From: Brasenia schreberi
Taxonomy: Eukaryota > Streptophyta > Magnoliopsida > Nymphaeales > Cabombaceae
Assembly: GCA_036023115.1 (NCBI GenBank)
Contig: JAYKKT010000061.1
Span: 12,381,001-12,445,000 of the forward strand
Direction: 5' to 3'
Length of the DNA: 64,000 nt
A model generated the notes under the pieces. The model was not told where the DNA came from. It searched no databases and was given only the letters and a program-made list of their open reading frames with translations. This document shows positions 33,675 through 44,151 of the stretch, one piece after another (position 1 is the first letter of the stretch; every line of letters starts with the position of its first letter). The translations under genes and the position numbers were made by a program.

Positions 33675-34997
33675 TATAAAGAGATCAAATGCCATAGCAA
33701 AATTTAAAATCTCCCTACCTTCCTCGTTTATATCCCCAAAACCAAAGTTTCCATGAATCCCTTGATATCCTAATGCCTCTTTACCGACATGTCCATTTAA
33801 ATCTCCTCCTAAACAAATCATCTCCCTTTGTGGAATCTTTTGAAACACCTTATCTAACTCTTCCCAAAACAGTCTTTATACTATCTTCTAGTCTTACTTG
33901 GGGTGCGTAAGCATAAACTATATTCAAAACCTTTGCTCCTAACACTAATTTCAACGTCATGATTCAGTCACCATATCATTGTATGTCTACTACACTCTCT
34001 TTTAAATCTTTATTTATGATAATACCAACTCCGTTTCGAGCCTTTTCTTTACCTGAGTACCATAATTTAAAACTTGTATCCTCTATCTCCTTTGCTTTTT
34101 CTCCAACCCATTTTGTCTCTTGTAAACATAGAATATGAATCTTTCTCAGAATCATAGTATCTACCACCTCTGTTAGCTTACCCGATAATGTTCCGATATT
34201 CCAAGAACCAATACGAATCTTATTATCTAGGACTAGCTTCCTTACACCCCGCATCAGTCCATAATCAAAATGCGGAGACCCTCTCTGAAAATTTTTCACT
34301 ACATTCGGGTGGCAATGTAGCGGGATTAACTTCTTTACCCACACCCGTCCATGATGTGGGAACCCTCTCTGCAATTGATTCACTACATTCAGGCGAAAAT
34401 GTAGTGGCTCTTGCTTACTTCTTATTGCATTCAGGCTCTGCAGCACGTCGCTAGGCGGGGACGCCCCAAAGCAATGCTCATAATTTTTGTAATCCGTGTT
34501 ATAAAAATCCGACGAAGTTTTACGCTGGTTGTCGGAAGCCTAACACAACCCTCCTCCTTTATCCGGGCTTGGGACCGGCAATGCAAGGGTGATCCCTTAC
34601 ATGGGCGAAGTTTTAAGAACGTTATAATGTTATAAATAAAAGTTAAAACAAATTGAATCTGCCTATAATCAACATAGTCATGATCACCATCATCTTCGTC
34701 ATCATGATTGTCTTCTCCCTCTTCCTCCTCCCTAATTGAATCTGCCTATCCGACACCTTAATTTTCATCATCTCCAGCTCCAAGTTCTGCTTCATCTTGG
34801 AGTGTCTTCTAATTTTCATTCTCTAAATTGGTAGGGGCTCCTCCTCTTTGACCCAATCATGAAGAATATCAACATTTTCATAGCTTAATGGGTCATATGG
34901 CACCTTTCTTGCTCTTCTTGCATCCTTTTACATTTTTTTATAAAGAAAGAATATTTAAATTATAAAGAATATTAAATACAATATAATCACATCAATC

Positions 34998-35668
34998 TAA
35001 GTCACACAGACACTTCTAAGAGGTAGAGTGTTGACCTCGACACAGGTGCGATACCGACACCGACAACGTGTCGGTGTGAGCAAAAAAAATGTAATTTTTT
35101 TTGTAACTCATTGTTCTACCGTCTATTGTGTATTTATCCTGAAGAACTCGATTAAAGAGGGAGTAATCCGTGAAGACGATGAAACCGAAGCCTCTTAGTC
35201 GACTCGTGACCTTATCTCCCATGATGATCACCTGAGATACCTTACCATAGTTTCCAAAATGCTCCTTCAGCTTCTCTTCAATATCTCCCATGAAACTCCA
35301 TCGATGAACGTAGAAAAATATCTCAACGCGGACCTTCTTCATTTCCTTTTGTTTGGATATTTCACGCTTCAAAATCTGGTATCGATTTTGAAGTTCGGGT
35401 CTTTTTGGATAAATGGGTCTAAATAGTGAAGATTGATTTGTGTATTATGATAAAATTAATAGTTATTTAGAGTTTATGTGTTTTGCTTTAATATAAAGTT
35501 GTGTATTTGTTATTGTCATATACTTATGTTAATTGATGTCTCACTTGTAGCTTGAATATTATATATAATATATAATATTATATACCCTAGCCGTGTTGCT
35601 GCACCCAAAATTTTTGAAATTTATCGTATCCTGCACCCGCACCCGCACCTGCACCTGTGTAACATAGA
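34998..35668 (+). mobile_element. hAT-B3: Pack-type hAT carrying an RRM gene fragment
   Basis: 671 bp with 8-bp target duplication catcaatc (34990-34997) and tatcaatc (35669-35676), one mismatch. The left end is taagtcacacagacacttc; the right end carries cacccgcacccgcacctgcacc repeats and then gtgtaacata. It aligns with hAT-B2 except for about 296 bp at 35111-35406, where B2 runs directly from gtaactca to ggataaatggg. The extra sequence is a gene fragment on the minus strand. It lies inside the hAT-A2 transposase region. Confidence 0.9.
35097..35372 (-). pseudogene. Captured RNA-recognition-motif fragment (hnRNP-like)
   Basis: A minus-strand frame, open from 35372 through the transposon end at 35016, encodes an RRM from about residue 26 to 92: MGDIEEKLKEHFGNYGKVSQ, the RNP1 box RGFGFIVF, then YTIDGRTMSYKK. 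The order and spacing match the first RRM of plant hnRNP-type RNA-binding proteins, where the domain ends in a similar IDGR...KK stretch; that identification is from family knowledge. The usual RNP2 box (K-[IL]-F-[VI]-G-G) is degraded to VEIFFYVHRW. The frame then runs into the hAT terminal repeat (ending HLCRGQHSTS), which is transposon and not host protein. A captured piece, not a working gene. Confidence 0.85.
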
Positions 35669-37142
35669 TATCAATCATTCATTATTAATAAGATTAAGAA
35701 AGAATTAGGCAACAATAAATAATATATATTTTAAAATGATTACTTTCGCCTTAACTTCATGTTATAAGCAATGTATACCAAACCACTTGAACTATATGTT
35801 TGGCTCAATATACATTGAGCAAACCTTATCAAGTTCGGTGCATCTACAGCAAAACAAGTCCACCAATCATTTGAAATAAAACATAATAATGATTAATAAG
35901 AAACACTCAAAGTCAATCAATTAAATTAATAACTTAAATGAATATTAATAAAACATAATACTTGGTCGCATTTGGGAGTGGAGTTGAATTGCAATCGGCC
36001 TTTCAAAATCTCCAACACTTTGTATATACTGCTTAACTCTAAATGAATATTACAACAAGTAGATGAATCTTTAATAAGGTCAATTTTATTTAATATATCC
36101 TTTTTCACTTCTTCATCCTCGATAAAGTTATAAGAAAATCAAATAGAAGGGTTAAAGAAATATGCATCAGCATGCAAATCATGATGCATTTGGCGGTTCC
36201 AACATCCATCAATTATCTTCCAAACCTTCTTTAGAAGTGACCGCTTGCGGTCAAGGTTTGCTTGTATTTCTAATGAACATTAAAACAATATCTACCACAG
36301 GTTCAGAGCAATTCCCTCCCTCTTTCTAGATCATCTAATAGAGTCCCATTCACTAGATGCAAACAATTTTTTTAATGCATTTTTTTTATATAACAAGACT
36401 TTGTACAGTAACGACATTTGTAGCAAATCTTGTAAATGAAGGCCTAATCAATTCTCTTCGACCTGTATGCATTTGCATCAAATGCAATACGAAAGAATGA
36501 TTATAAATAAATTTTATAATATTTCTGCATGCAACTATAGTCTCTCTTATTTCATCCATTGCACTCAAATCTTTAAGCATTAAGTCTATGCAACGTGCGG
36601 AGTCTATACTAAGGACGGATGGTTTGCCTCAAGCATCTTACTAACTGCTCTAAAATTTGGAGCATTATTAGTAATGAATTTAACAACATTGGAAATACTT
36701 ATTTCCTCAACAACTTCCTCGAAAAAAGAGTAAATTATGTGCAGTTTTATCAATATAGGACAAGTATGATTTCAAAAATAGTGTGCCTTTGGGACAATAG
36801 ACTAGAAAGTTTACCAAAGACCTACGGTGACCATCTGTCCAACCATTAGCGATAACAGAACATCCTGTATCCTTTCATGACTCCCTAAATTTAGAACTCA
36901 ATGCATTAACAATATCAACCCATTTCTGTAATAATGTGCCCTTCAAAGTAGGATAAGTAGGGACTCTATAACCCAATCCCACACTAGCAATAGCCTGCCA
37001 TACTTTGAAAAGAAAATGAGTTTTCAACATTAAAAGGAAGGTAATTTTCATAAAAAAATTCATCATACTTCAAATCTACTTTCTCAAATATCTCTTTTAA
37101 AGAATGATCTAGTTTATTTTGAGTTAATTGCTAACAATGGCA

Positions 37143-37217
37143 TATGCAAAGAATTCATATAGCCGACCCCATCTAGTATGGGAAAAGGCTTAGTTGTTGT
37201 TGTTGTTTGTTGTTGGT
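37143..37217 (+). mobile_element. RTE LINE 3' end scrap
   Basis: Plus-strand copy of only the last about 75 bases of an RTE LINE (caaagaattcatatagcc, ccatctagtatgggaaaagg, then a (GTT)n tail), inside the hAT-A2 transposase. A heavily 5'-truncated insertion. No clear target duplication found. Confidence 0.75.
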
Positions 37218-38070
37218 CATAGCTGATCTAATGTCTGACTGAGGTCTAAGAGTTGTACGTGGGGGCTCTTGCAATGGAACAAGAGTCAACTCCACTCTAT
37301 TATCACCAGAATCTACACTTTTTTCCTTTTCTCGCCTTCTCTTTTCCTTTTCAGTCATCTCAATTGTACCATGAAATTCATCACCAACATACATCCCTTA
37401 AGTAGAAGCATCTTCAAATGGTTGATACATATATTAACCAACTATTTTTACCTTCTCTATCACCTTTAATCTCTTCTTCTCCTTTGAAGCTTTCAATACC
37501 TACTTAATCTCGTACTTCACTACTTTGGGAACCCGAGGACATGCACTAGCATCCTTCTTGGTTCTTGCAAGGTGGTGTTTCATACAAGAAATACCACCAT
37601 ATTTTATTGCATTGCAAAACATGCACTTGTTCACAAGCCTATTGCCTTCACACACCGGAGTGCAATATTTTCATGCCAGATCGACTCGATCGAAAGCCAT
37701 TAAGATAAGAGTGGACAATCATGGAATCTGTAAAAAACCCAAATTTTTCAAGTGAAAAATCGGATAAAATGTCAAAGGAAAGATATGACACAGATTTGAC
37801 AAAAACCTTAAAGATGGGGAGTTTGATTGGGTGAAACACTGAATAAACTATGAAATCAACAAGAACAAGGTAAGAAGATGATCTCAAAGCAAAGAAATGG
37901 CGTGAAAAAGGGTTTAGGAAGAAACAGAAATGAAACCCGTATTATATGATATGGTACAACACAATAAATCATGATAAGTGATACATGCCCCTATATCGTA
38001 CCATATCTTCATACGATATACGATAAAATCGTATCATATCGTACGATACGATACAATTTTTATAACATTG

Positions 38071-38188
38071 ATCCATGCTATAAAAATCCGACAAAGTTTT
38101 ACGCTGACTATCAAAAGCCTAACATAACCCTCCTTTATTTGGGCTTGAGATTGGCCATGCAAAGGTGATCCCTTACATGGATGGAGTT
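38071..38188 (-). other. LINE-2 5' terminal segment
   Basis: The 5' end of LINE-2 beyond hAT-A2: ataaaaatccgacaaag up to ccttacatggatggagtt, homologous to 34493-34612 of LINE-3. Confidence 0.85.
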
Positions 38189-39420
38189 AAAAAAGTTATA
38201 TATAAATAAAAATATAAGATATAAGACATTTAATTGAAACCAAATATAAAGATAAATGATTTATATACTTGATACATATTGGTATGGTTCTGAATAGCTA
38301 CATACAAGTCGATTAAGTTAAGAGAATTGTTATATACTTCCATCTCCTGATATACAACATCTACTCTACTCTCAAAAGAGACCAATCTATCTATACAATC
38401 AATAACACCTTTGTTGATCTCACTATTCCTTTAACTATTGGAGAGTACCTAAATGTTAAATTTAGATAGTAATAGGTTGATGTAATTGTTTATTCTATTT
38501 ATTTTCGATAATTCTCTATATAGGGCATATGATCTTTAACAATCTAATACAAGAGTTTTAAAATGTACTCCTCAAAACTATTTCTGAAATTTTATTCAAT
38601 TTTTTGTTTCACCTATTTTGATTTAAATCAACAAATTGTTACCATTCATCCGAAATAAACATTTTTTCTAAGACTTGCTTCGTTTTGCACTACTCCGCAC
38701 AAACAAAAAATTAGTAGCAAATCGAGGGTAGTACTACGAAGGAGTTTTGCGTTGTATAAATGTATTTGGTGATACCTTGGCAATATTTAGTTGATGCTTT
38801 ACCTCATCTCTCTCTAAGGTCTATATAATGTGCTACACATGGTGTCAAATAAAGTGTCTCATAGCTAACTCCTTTGCTACTACTAATTAGCTGCATTTTC
38901 TCTAATGAATTGGACTATATTTTCACATCCAACCTCTAACATCATATTATCAAATTTTTTCTTTAAAACCTCTTTAATATGACACTCCTTTGACATGTCA
39001 AAAGATCTAAAAAAATATAAGTCCCTTAGGACAGTAGATGAGGAAGTTCAACAACCATTTTCGACGAGTGAGATTACTCTAACGGTATCACCATGATACC
39101 ACCACTCCGACAACGACAGTAGCGGCATTGCGACACCTTTAGTCACCACTGTATCTACTTGTAGTATATCACATTTTATAGTGTTCTTGTTGTTTTTATA
39201 TTGATTTTGTATCTATTTGTGTTATCGGTCCTTCTCGTTTTTGAATGACAATTTATGAAGTTGGTGAATGTCTTTAGGTATTTTGGTGGTTTGTAAAGTA
39301 GAGATTTATTAAGTGAGTGGGTTAGTGGCAATTTATGAAGTGATCTTGTATTTTATTTCTTTGTTATTTGTTTTTATTTTCAAGTTTATTTAAGAGGATA
39401 AATTGAGATATCATGAAGAG
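38189..39420. other. Unassigned AT-rich stretch
   Basis: No coding or transposon end that I can support. Frames are short and the base composition is strongly AT. Confidence 0.4.
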
Positions 39421-39482
39421 GTTCTCAATCTGCAGCATGAGAGTGGTGGATTTCAGTTGAGAGTAGCTAACTAAGAGTAATA

Positions 39483-39767
39483 TGTAGCTTTTGTAAGAAT
39501 GCTATAAGTGGTGGAGTTTCTCGATGGAAGCATCACTTACGAAGGAAGTTGTTCCTTATAGAAGCAAAATTTAGAAAGTGTCATAAGTTATTAAATGGTA
39601 ATGTTTTGCAAATGATTGAAAAATACAAGAAAAAGAAGATGATGTTTAAGGAAGAGTTAGAGGATCTTGGTAGTAACGATAACATCCCTTTTATGCTAGG
39701 AAAGAGGTTGATAGTAGTTCTAGATCAAGCAAGAGAAAGAAGGTTACGGAAGAGGATTAAGTCATAG
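39483..39767 (+). pseudogene. hAT BED zinc finger fragment
   Basis: A plus-strand frame, open from 39471 to the stop at 39765-39767, reads CSFCKNAISGGVSRWKHHL at its start, a BED-type Cys-Cys-His-His finger, followed by a basic coiled stretch (MIEKYKKKKMMFKEELEDL) like the segment after the finger in hAT transposases. No catalytic domain follows. A hAT-A-like motif cluster (cgtatcgtatgatacaaatcg) at 40229-40262 could be the right end of this deleted element; no duplication was identified. Confidence 0.6.
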
Positions 39768-40641
39768 AAGAAGAAAAAGTAGAGGAAGATTTTCTCATTC
39801 TATACCTTTTAGCTTCCAATCATTTTTCTCTCCTACTAGTACACTTTGTTCTCACCCTCAAAATTTGAGTTGGTATGGCTTCTAAGCAATTGCATGAGTA
39901 AGAAGACCTTATAGTGAGAAGGTGTTTTTTAATGCTTATATTAGATTTAAAACTGTAAATTCATTTTATTTTGAAGTTAACAAATGTCATTATTAACATT
40001 TGGTATGGTATAAGATACTCTCTTATAATAAGTTGAGAGAGAAATTATTAGATAAAATCATTGTTGAAATACAAGAGTGTTATTCGACATTAAAGGAGAC
40101 AATGTGTACCATCATAGCATATAGATGAAGAGATAGGTGAGAAAAGCCTTGCAACATTGGTACAAAATCTAAAAAACACTGAAGAAATCAAGCATTCACA
40201 TTCTCTTTTATAAACAAGGGATGCATCACCCGTATCGTATGATACAAATCGATACAGTGCCAATATGCGATAGAGATCCCTTATTGTTTTGGTTTCCCCC
40301 ACGAGACAATATGAATATCAAATACTTGCCTACACACATGCAAGTGCATTGGCATGCATACCTCAACTCAGGCATGTGCATTTTCACGCATACAAGATCT
40401 TTGAAAAAGCATGATTGTTATGGTTTCATATATTGCAGCTATATTTTTTTGTATAAACGATGAAAACACACATTGGTACCATGAGACGTCATATCTCTGT
40501 GCATGTGTCCCCTCACATGCTTGCTTATGTGCAAACATATGTTCTTGGTGCATGTGGGCAGAGACAACCACACACACATTGGTTACATGTTGCCCGTATA
40601 TGGATGTTAACATATTCTGAAAATAATAACATCAAGGTTTC

Positions 40642-41015
40642 CTACTGTCACATGGGTGTTTGTGTGGGTGCGGGTGCGGGTACAGACACGGTTGCAGGTG
40701 CTGCTCCTGACAATTTTAAAAAGTCATGGGTGTCGGGACATGGTTGTAATAAGTATAGTTTATATTGCTATATAATTGATAATCTCTTATAAAACAATTG
40801 GCGATTATAAAATAAATCAGAAAATAACCAACCCAAATTGCTGTTTCATAAGTGTACTCACCGATAAAATAACATATCAATTAATATTTATGATGTACCT
40901 TAACGATATAGCACTAACAATATTTAAACTAAATAACGAAGAGTCAAACACGGGAGAAGGATGGGTGTCCAGTGTCGGACATGGGTGCAGCTCTCTAGTA
41001 GAAGTGTTCATGTGA
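40642..41015 (-). mobile_element. hAT-B4: MITE-sized hAT-B element
   Basis: 374 bp, flanked by aaggtttc (40634-40641) and caggtttc (41016-41023), 7 of 8. The left end is ctactgtcacatggg with ggtgcgggtgcggg repeats; the right end, read inward, is TCACATGAACACTTC. No coding. It lies about 150 bp upstream of the HECT exon, probably within or near that gene's intron. Confidence 0.82.
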
Positions 41016-41162
41016 CAGGTTTCATGTATCAATTTTAACAATAATGTTCACAATGAATGGCTTCAGCATGCAAAGTGCAATATGTTCTAATCTATCTGTG
41101 CATGTGATTTGTGTCTAGACATCTACGATTGCTTCGCTTCACGTTCTCATGTCTTGGATCAG

Positions 41163-41426
41163 GTAGTTGAAACCATGCCAATGGAGCAGCAAAAGATGCT
41201 TCTTGGATTTTGGACCTCTTTGCATCATCTACCGGCGAGGGGATTTGCTGGGTTTGATAGTAAGCTTCAAATCTACAAGCACGATTGCAGTTTAGACCGT
41301 CTGCCATCATCTCATACTTGCTTCTATCAGCTTTTGCTCCCCCCATACCCATCATTTAGCATGATGAATAATCGACTGCGCCTCATTTGCCAGCCACATA
41401 TTTCTTCCAGTTTTGGCATATCTTGA
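41163..41426 (+). CDS. Last exon of a HECT-type E3 ubiquitin ligase (UPL5-like)
   Basis: Encodes the HECT C-lobe, which takes ubiquitin from an E2 onto a catalytic cysteine and passes it to the target. The exon reads VVETMPMEQQKMLLGFWTSL, then LPARGFAGFDSKLQIYK, then LPSSHTCFYQLLLPPYPS, ending at a stop 41424-41426. The catalytic Cys of the HTCF motif is at 41319-41321 and intact; the F four residues from the end is also kept (SSFGIS). An acceptor, tcttggatcag, precedes the exon. From memory the spacing is closest to plant UPL5. No other HECT exon was found upstream in the window (transposons from 16 to 41 kb), so either a long intron separates them or this is a detached 3' fragment. Confidence 0.78.
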   Translation, partial: VVETMPMEQQKMLLGFWTSLHHLPARGFAGFDSKLQIYKHDCSLDRLPSSHTCFYQLLLPPYPSFSMMNNRLRLICQPHISSSFGIS

Positions 41427-43469
41427 TAGAATGGAAAAAAAACATTTAAATGTATATCCATCTCGAATATTTCTCTATTTGATACAATCCCTGTAAATAT
41501 TGTTGCGTCCTTGCTACCTCTCATTGAATGCATGTAAATATTGTGCTGTATTATATCTACTTTCAGTACAGAATGTTGTCTCCTATGTCGTTGGACATTG
41601 ATGCATTGGATATTGCCTATTCCCAGTATTTATATAATGTGCTACAAATTATTACTGCTACATTCTCTTCCATGTTTTGTTTTTTGTATATATTTTGGTG
41701 TCGTTGCTTTTGCTGTCTTCGTGCTGTGAGTTTGATAAGCAGAAACAGAGATCTTGGTTTAGTAGAGTGAGAAAATCTGTGGGGATGTACTGGAAACAGG
41801 AAAGCGGGAGTCTATCAAAGAGATCTATGAAAGTGGTGATACTACTATTCTCTTGCTGGAACAAAATCAATGGTATTGTTTTCCATGTTAATGGAGAATC
41901 AATCCCAGTTAAAAAGATGTCCATGGGATCTATTGTCTTGAATTTTACATGAAGGTTTCTAACTCATCATTTCTATCCCTTTCCCTTTTCCCTGCATATG
42001 CATGTGCGCTCGCCTGTTTTGTGTGTGTACGTGTGCTTGCATGCGTGTGGGGGGTGGGGAGGCGGTGCGGGGGTCACTCAGGGTAATCTTTGATTTAATT
42101 TGATACGTTTGCTGAATAACATTGTTTAGAAAATATGTAAAATTGATCTATGTTCACATGTTTATCAATCTTTAGTTTTCTGATTCAAGAACTCTAAACA
42201 ATGACCTCTTGAAGCTTTTCAGTTGCATGCCCGCCAAAATATACAAATCTTCGTTTAAGTGATGACTGAGGCAGTAGCTGCTAGTGACCCAGATCCAATT
42301 TTCCTTTAAACCAACGCTTGCTGAATGAGGTTTAGCACTTAAGTTGGTGAAAATCGTTCAGCCTCAGTTTTATAATTGGGTCGACACCCCAACAAGGGCC
42401 TATTTATTCCAAGAGTGCTAAGTACCATGCGATAGGTCTGAGAGATGAATCAATCTCATTGATTGAAAGACAGCCAGTAGACATGGCCAGCAAGACCCGC
42501 TTGTATTTTATTTGGCACCATGCGACCAGCATTGCTTATATCAGTTGCTTGGAAACATGCCCGATTAAGAGACAGGTCCACTGATAGGCCACCTTTCCAG
42601 ACCACAGATAATACACAACGGAAGCTCTTCAGCAGCACTAGTGTAAAAGAGATACTGATCTTGCAGGATGGAAGTGATGTTGCAGTGGAGAGTGAGGAGT
42701 TGATGCCTTCTTGATCTAAACATGAGTCGATATCGAGAAAGGAAGAAGGAAAGCAAATTTGATGAAGGGAACCAAAGAGGATGGACCTCAGCAAATGGAC
42801 GTCAAGAAGGAAGCAAAGCGACATGGTCATGACCTTCGAAAGTCTAATAGCACATGATGGTAACACATCATATTAAGCTCTGCAGCCGCCTGGGAGCAAA
42901 TGAAGCATAGAACATCAGAGAATGATGGTTAAGGAGAAAGTAGGATGTATTATAGCGGCAGGATATTATTCTTATGAACTTTGTGCTGTGGAGTTCCCTA
43001 AAGAAACTAATTTTGTTTTTTTAACATCTTAGATTTTCTGGAAGTTGGGGGGCGGTGTTTGAATTTTAACCCTTTCTTAATAGGAAGGGTGTTAAGAGTA
43101 CCCCGTAATTGCTGGTTCTTGTTGGCAGGTATCCTTCAATATGATGAAGGACTCTGCGGAACCCCTTGCGAATAAAAAAGAAAGGGTTGATACCCAGATA
43201 TATAACTCATTAGGTTCCCTCAGTCGCAGGACTATAAATATTTGACCTAGTTGTTTAGGTCGATAACCTACATGATCTTTCTTTTTCTGAATTAAATGCA
43301 TATATGGCACAGAACAAGCTCCATATCGATTAAGAATCCATGTAACCATGCTACTTAGCATTGGAAAATTGCTTGATTTAGGTTTTTGTTTGGTTTTTAC
43401 TTGTAGCCTCATAAGCAAATAGCAAGGATTGTAGTAGAAGAATAGCGAAAGAAGCGGATTTGGCCAGTT
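41427..43469. other. 3' flank of the HECT exon, no gene recognised
   Basis: Possible 3' UTR and intergenic DNA. The minus strand 42866-42456 is open for 136 codons (SVDLSLNRACFQATDISNAG near its end) but I recognise no family and cannot support it as a gene. The plus strand 41677-41952 is open for 91 codons, also unrecognised. Confidence 0.4.
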
Positions 43470-43477
43470 ATTGCAGG

Positions 43478-43798
43478 TAGACGTGGCCGGTTTCAGATGA
43501 ACTAATGAACTAGAAACGGCAGTTCCAAACTGTCGGTTCCAGTTTGGTGGTAACTAGAAACAGGAACCGAACCGGGATCAGGCCGGTCCCGGTTCTGGTA
43601 TGAAAATTTGATTCCGGTTTCAGATTAGGTAGTAAACTGTTCGGAACCAAAAATATTAAAAATAAATAAATTTTAATAAAAATTATTTAAAATTATGGAA
43701 TCAGCGGTTCCAAACCGTTGGTTCTGGTTCCACCAAACTGGGTCCTATTGGTTTTAGATCTGGTTCTGGTGGTTCCAGTTCGGAACCAGCCATGTCTA
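43478..43798. mobile_element. GGTTCC-rich hAT-type MITE
   Basis: 321 bp flanked by attgcagg (43470-43477) and gttgcagg (43799-43806), 7 of 8. Terminal inverted repeat TAGACGTGGCCGGTTTC (left) against TAGACATGGCTGGTTCC (right). The body is dense in ggttcc/ggaacc in both orientations and could fold back on itself. A relative ends at 53364. Confidence 0.82.
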
Positions 43799-43839
43799 GT
43801 TGCAGGTAACTCCAGGGGGCACTGCAAGAAACAGATGAA

Positions 43840-43865
43840 TCTCTCTCTCTCTCTCTCTCTCTCTC
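43840..43865. repeat. (CT)n microsatellite
   Basis: Thirteen uninterrupted CT units. Confidence 0.97.
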
Positions 43866-44151
43866 AAGGGGGTTGCATCTCGATACTGTGAAGAAGCTAG
43901 AAATGAAGGGGGCTTACAGAGAAGTGCTAAGGAACATTTGTGGCAGTTTGAATTTCCGGACAATGGAGAACAGGATATGCCTGGGGTATAGTTTCAGCCT
44001 TTCCGGTGTGCTTCACTAGTCAAATTGCAAACAGGCTGGACTGGTCCGCCATGTTTGTTTGGACCGACTAACTGTAACTGGACCATGGAGCCCTTCCAGT
44101 CCAAGCATTCAAACATTCCATGAACCATGGGTAGCTGGTCCCTTTCTAATA

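Larger units (their letters stand above)
31117..34446 (-). pseudogene. LINE-3 polyprotein: endonuclease, reverse transcriptase, C-terminal domain
   Basis: Endonuclease start in 34446-33976 (KIRIGSWNIGTLSGKLTEVV, LCLQETKWVGEKAKE) and its end in 33848-33660 (ICLGGDLNGHVGKEALG). RT in 32482-31934 ([39 protein letters not shown]) and 31962-31696 with catalytic FADD (CMLFADDIVLVEES). C-terminal block in 31515-31117 ([35 protein letters not shown]). A 49-bp tandem duplication (31892-31989) shifts the frame right at the FADD box. Other breaks lie at the SINE insert and near 33150-32480. The protein would nick DNA and copy its own RNA. Confidence 0.9.
31080..34613 (-). mobile_element. LINE-3: full-length RTE LINE inside hAT-A2
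   Basis: Bounded by a perfect 15-bp target duplication TAAGAACGTTATAAT (31065-31079 and 34614-34628). The 3' end (left) is a (GTT)n tail read on the minus strand, the simple-repeat tail of RTE elements, preceded by AAGGCTTAGTTGTTG. The 5' end is near 34613. Removing the nested 185-bp SINE-like insert, the element is about 3.35 kb, a normal RTE length. It is the best preserved LINE in the window and was used to interpret the others. Frameshifts make it inactive. Confidence 0.93.
34629..37740 (-). pseudogene. hAT-A2 transposase remnants
   Basis: Minus strand, right to left. A BED zinc finger lies at about 37680-37540 (CMFCNAIKYGGISCMKHHLA, then CPRVPKVVKYEIK). A linker follows (37394-37173). 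A catalytic/DUF659-type part lies at about 36580-36386 (MDEIRETIVACRNIIKFIYN; RPSFTRFATNVVTVQSLV). The acidic hAT C-terminus lies at about 34930-34800 (ARKVPYDPLSYENVDIL in a broken frame). It is interrupted by hAT-B3 (34998-35668) and an RTE 3' scrap (37143-37217). Far more decayed than hAT-B1; no continuous frame exceeds about 80 codons. Confidence 0.78.
30737..38070 (-). mobile_element. hAT-A2: hAT transposon carrying nested LINE-3 and hAT-B3
   Basis: Spans 7334 bp, of which about 4200 are later insertions. Target duplication atccatga (30729-30736) and atccatgc (38071-38078), 7 of 8. The ends, read inward, are CAACATTGTAAAAACCGTATC and CAATGTTATAAAAATTGTATC (16 of 21 identical). Subterminal regions (30750-30830, 37960-38055) are dense in CGTATC/GATACG motifs, as in hAT-A1. 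It inserted in the 5' end of LINE-2. It encodes a decayed transposase on the minus strand. Confidence 0.9.
26975..38188 (-). mobile_element. LINE-2: RTE-type LINE split by hAT-B2 and hAT-A2
   Basis: Minus-strand RTE LINE in three parts: 26975-28957 (C-terminus and RT), 29675-30736 (endonuclease and 5' UTR) and 38071-38188 (5' terminus). The interrupting elements are each bracketed by 8-bp duplications of LINE sequence, so the three parts were once continuous. The 3' terminus is cut at 26975 next to hAT-A3. Confidence 0.85.

Noticed and set aside
42456..42866. 136-codon minus-strand frame as a gene
   Set aside because: No recognisable family, no supporting promoter or splice context; left as unassigned.
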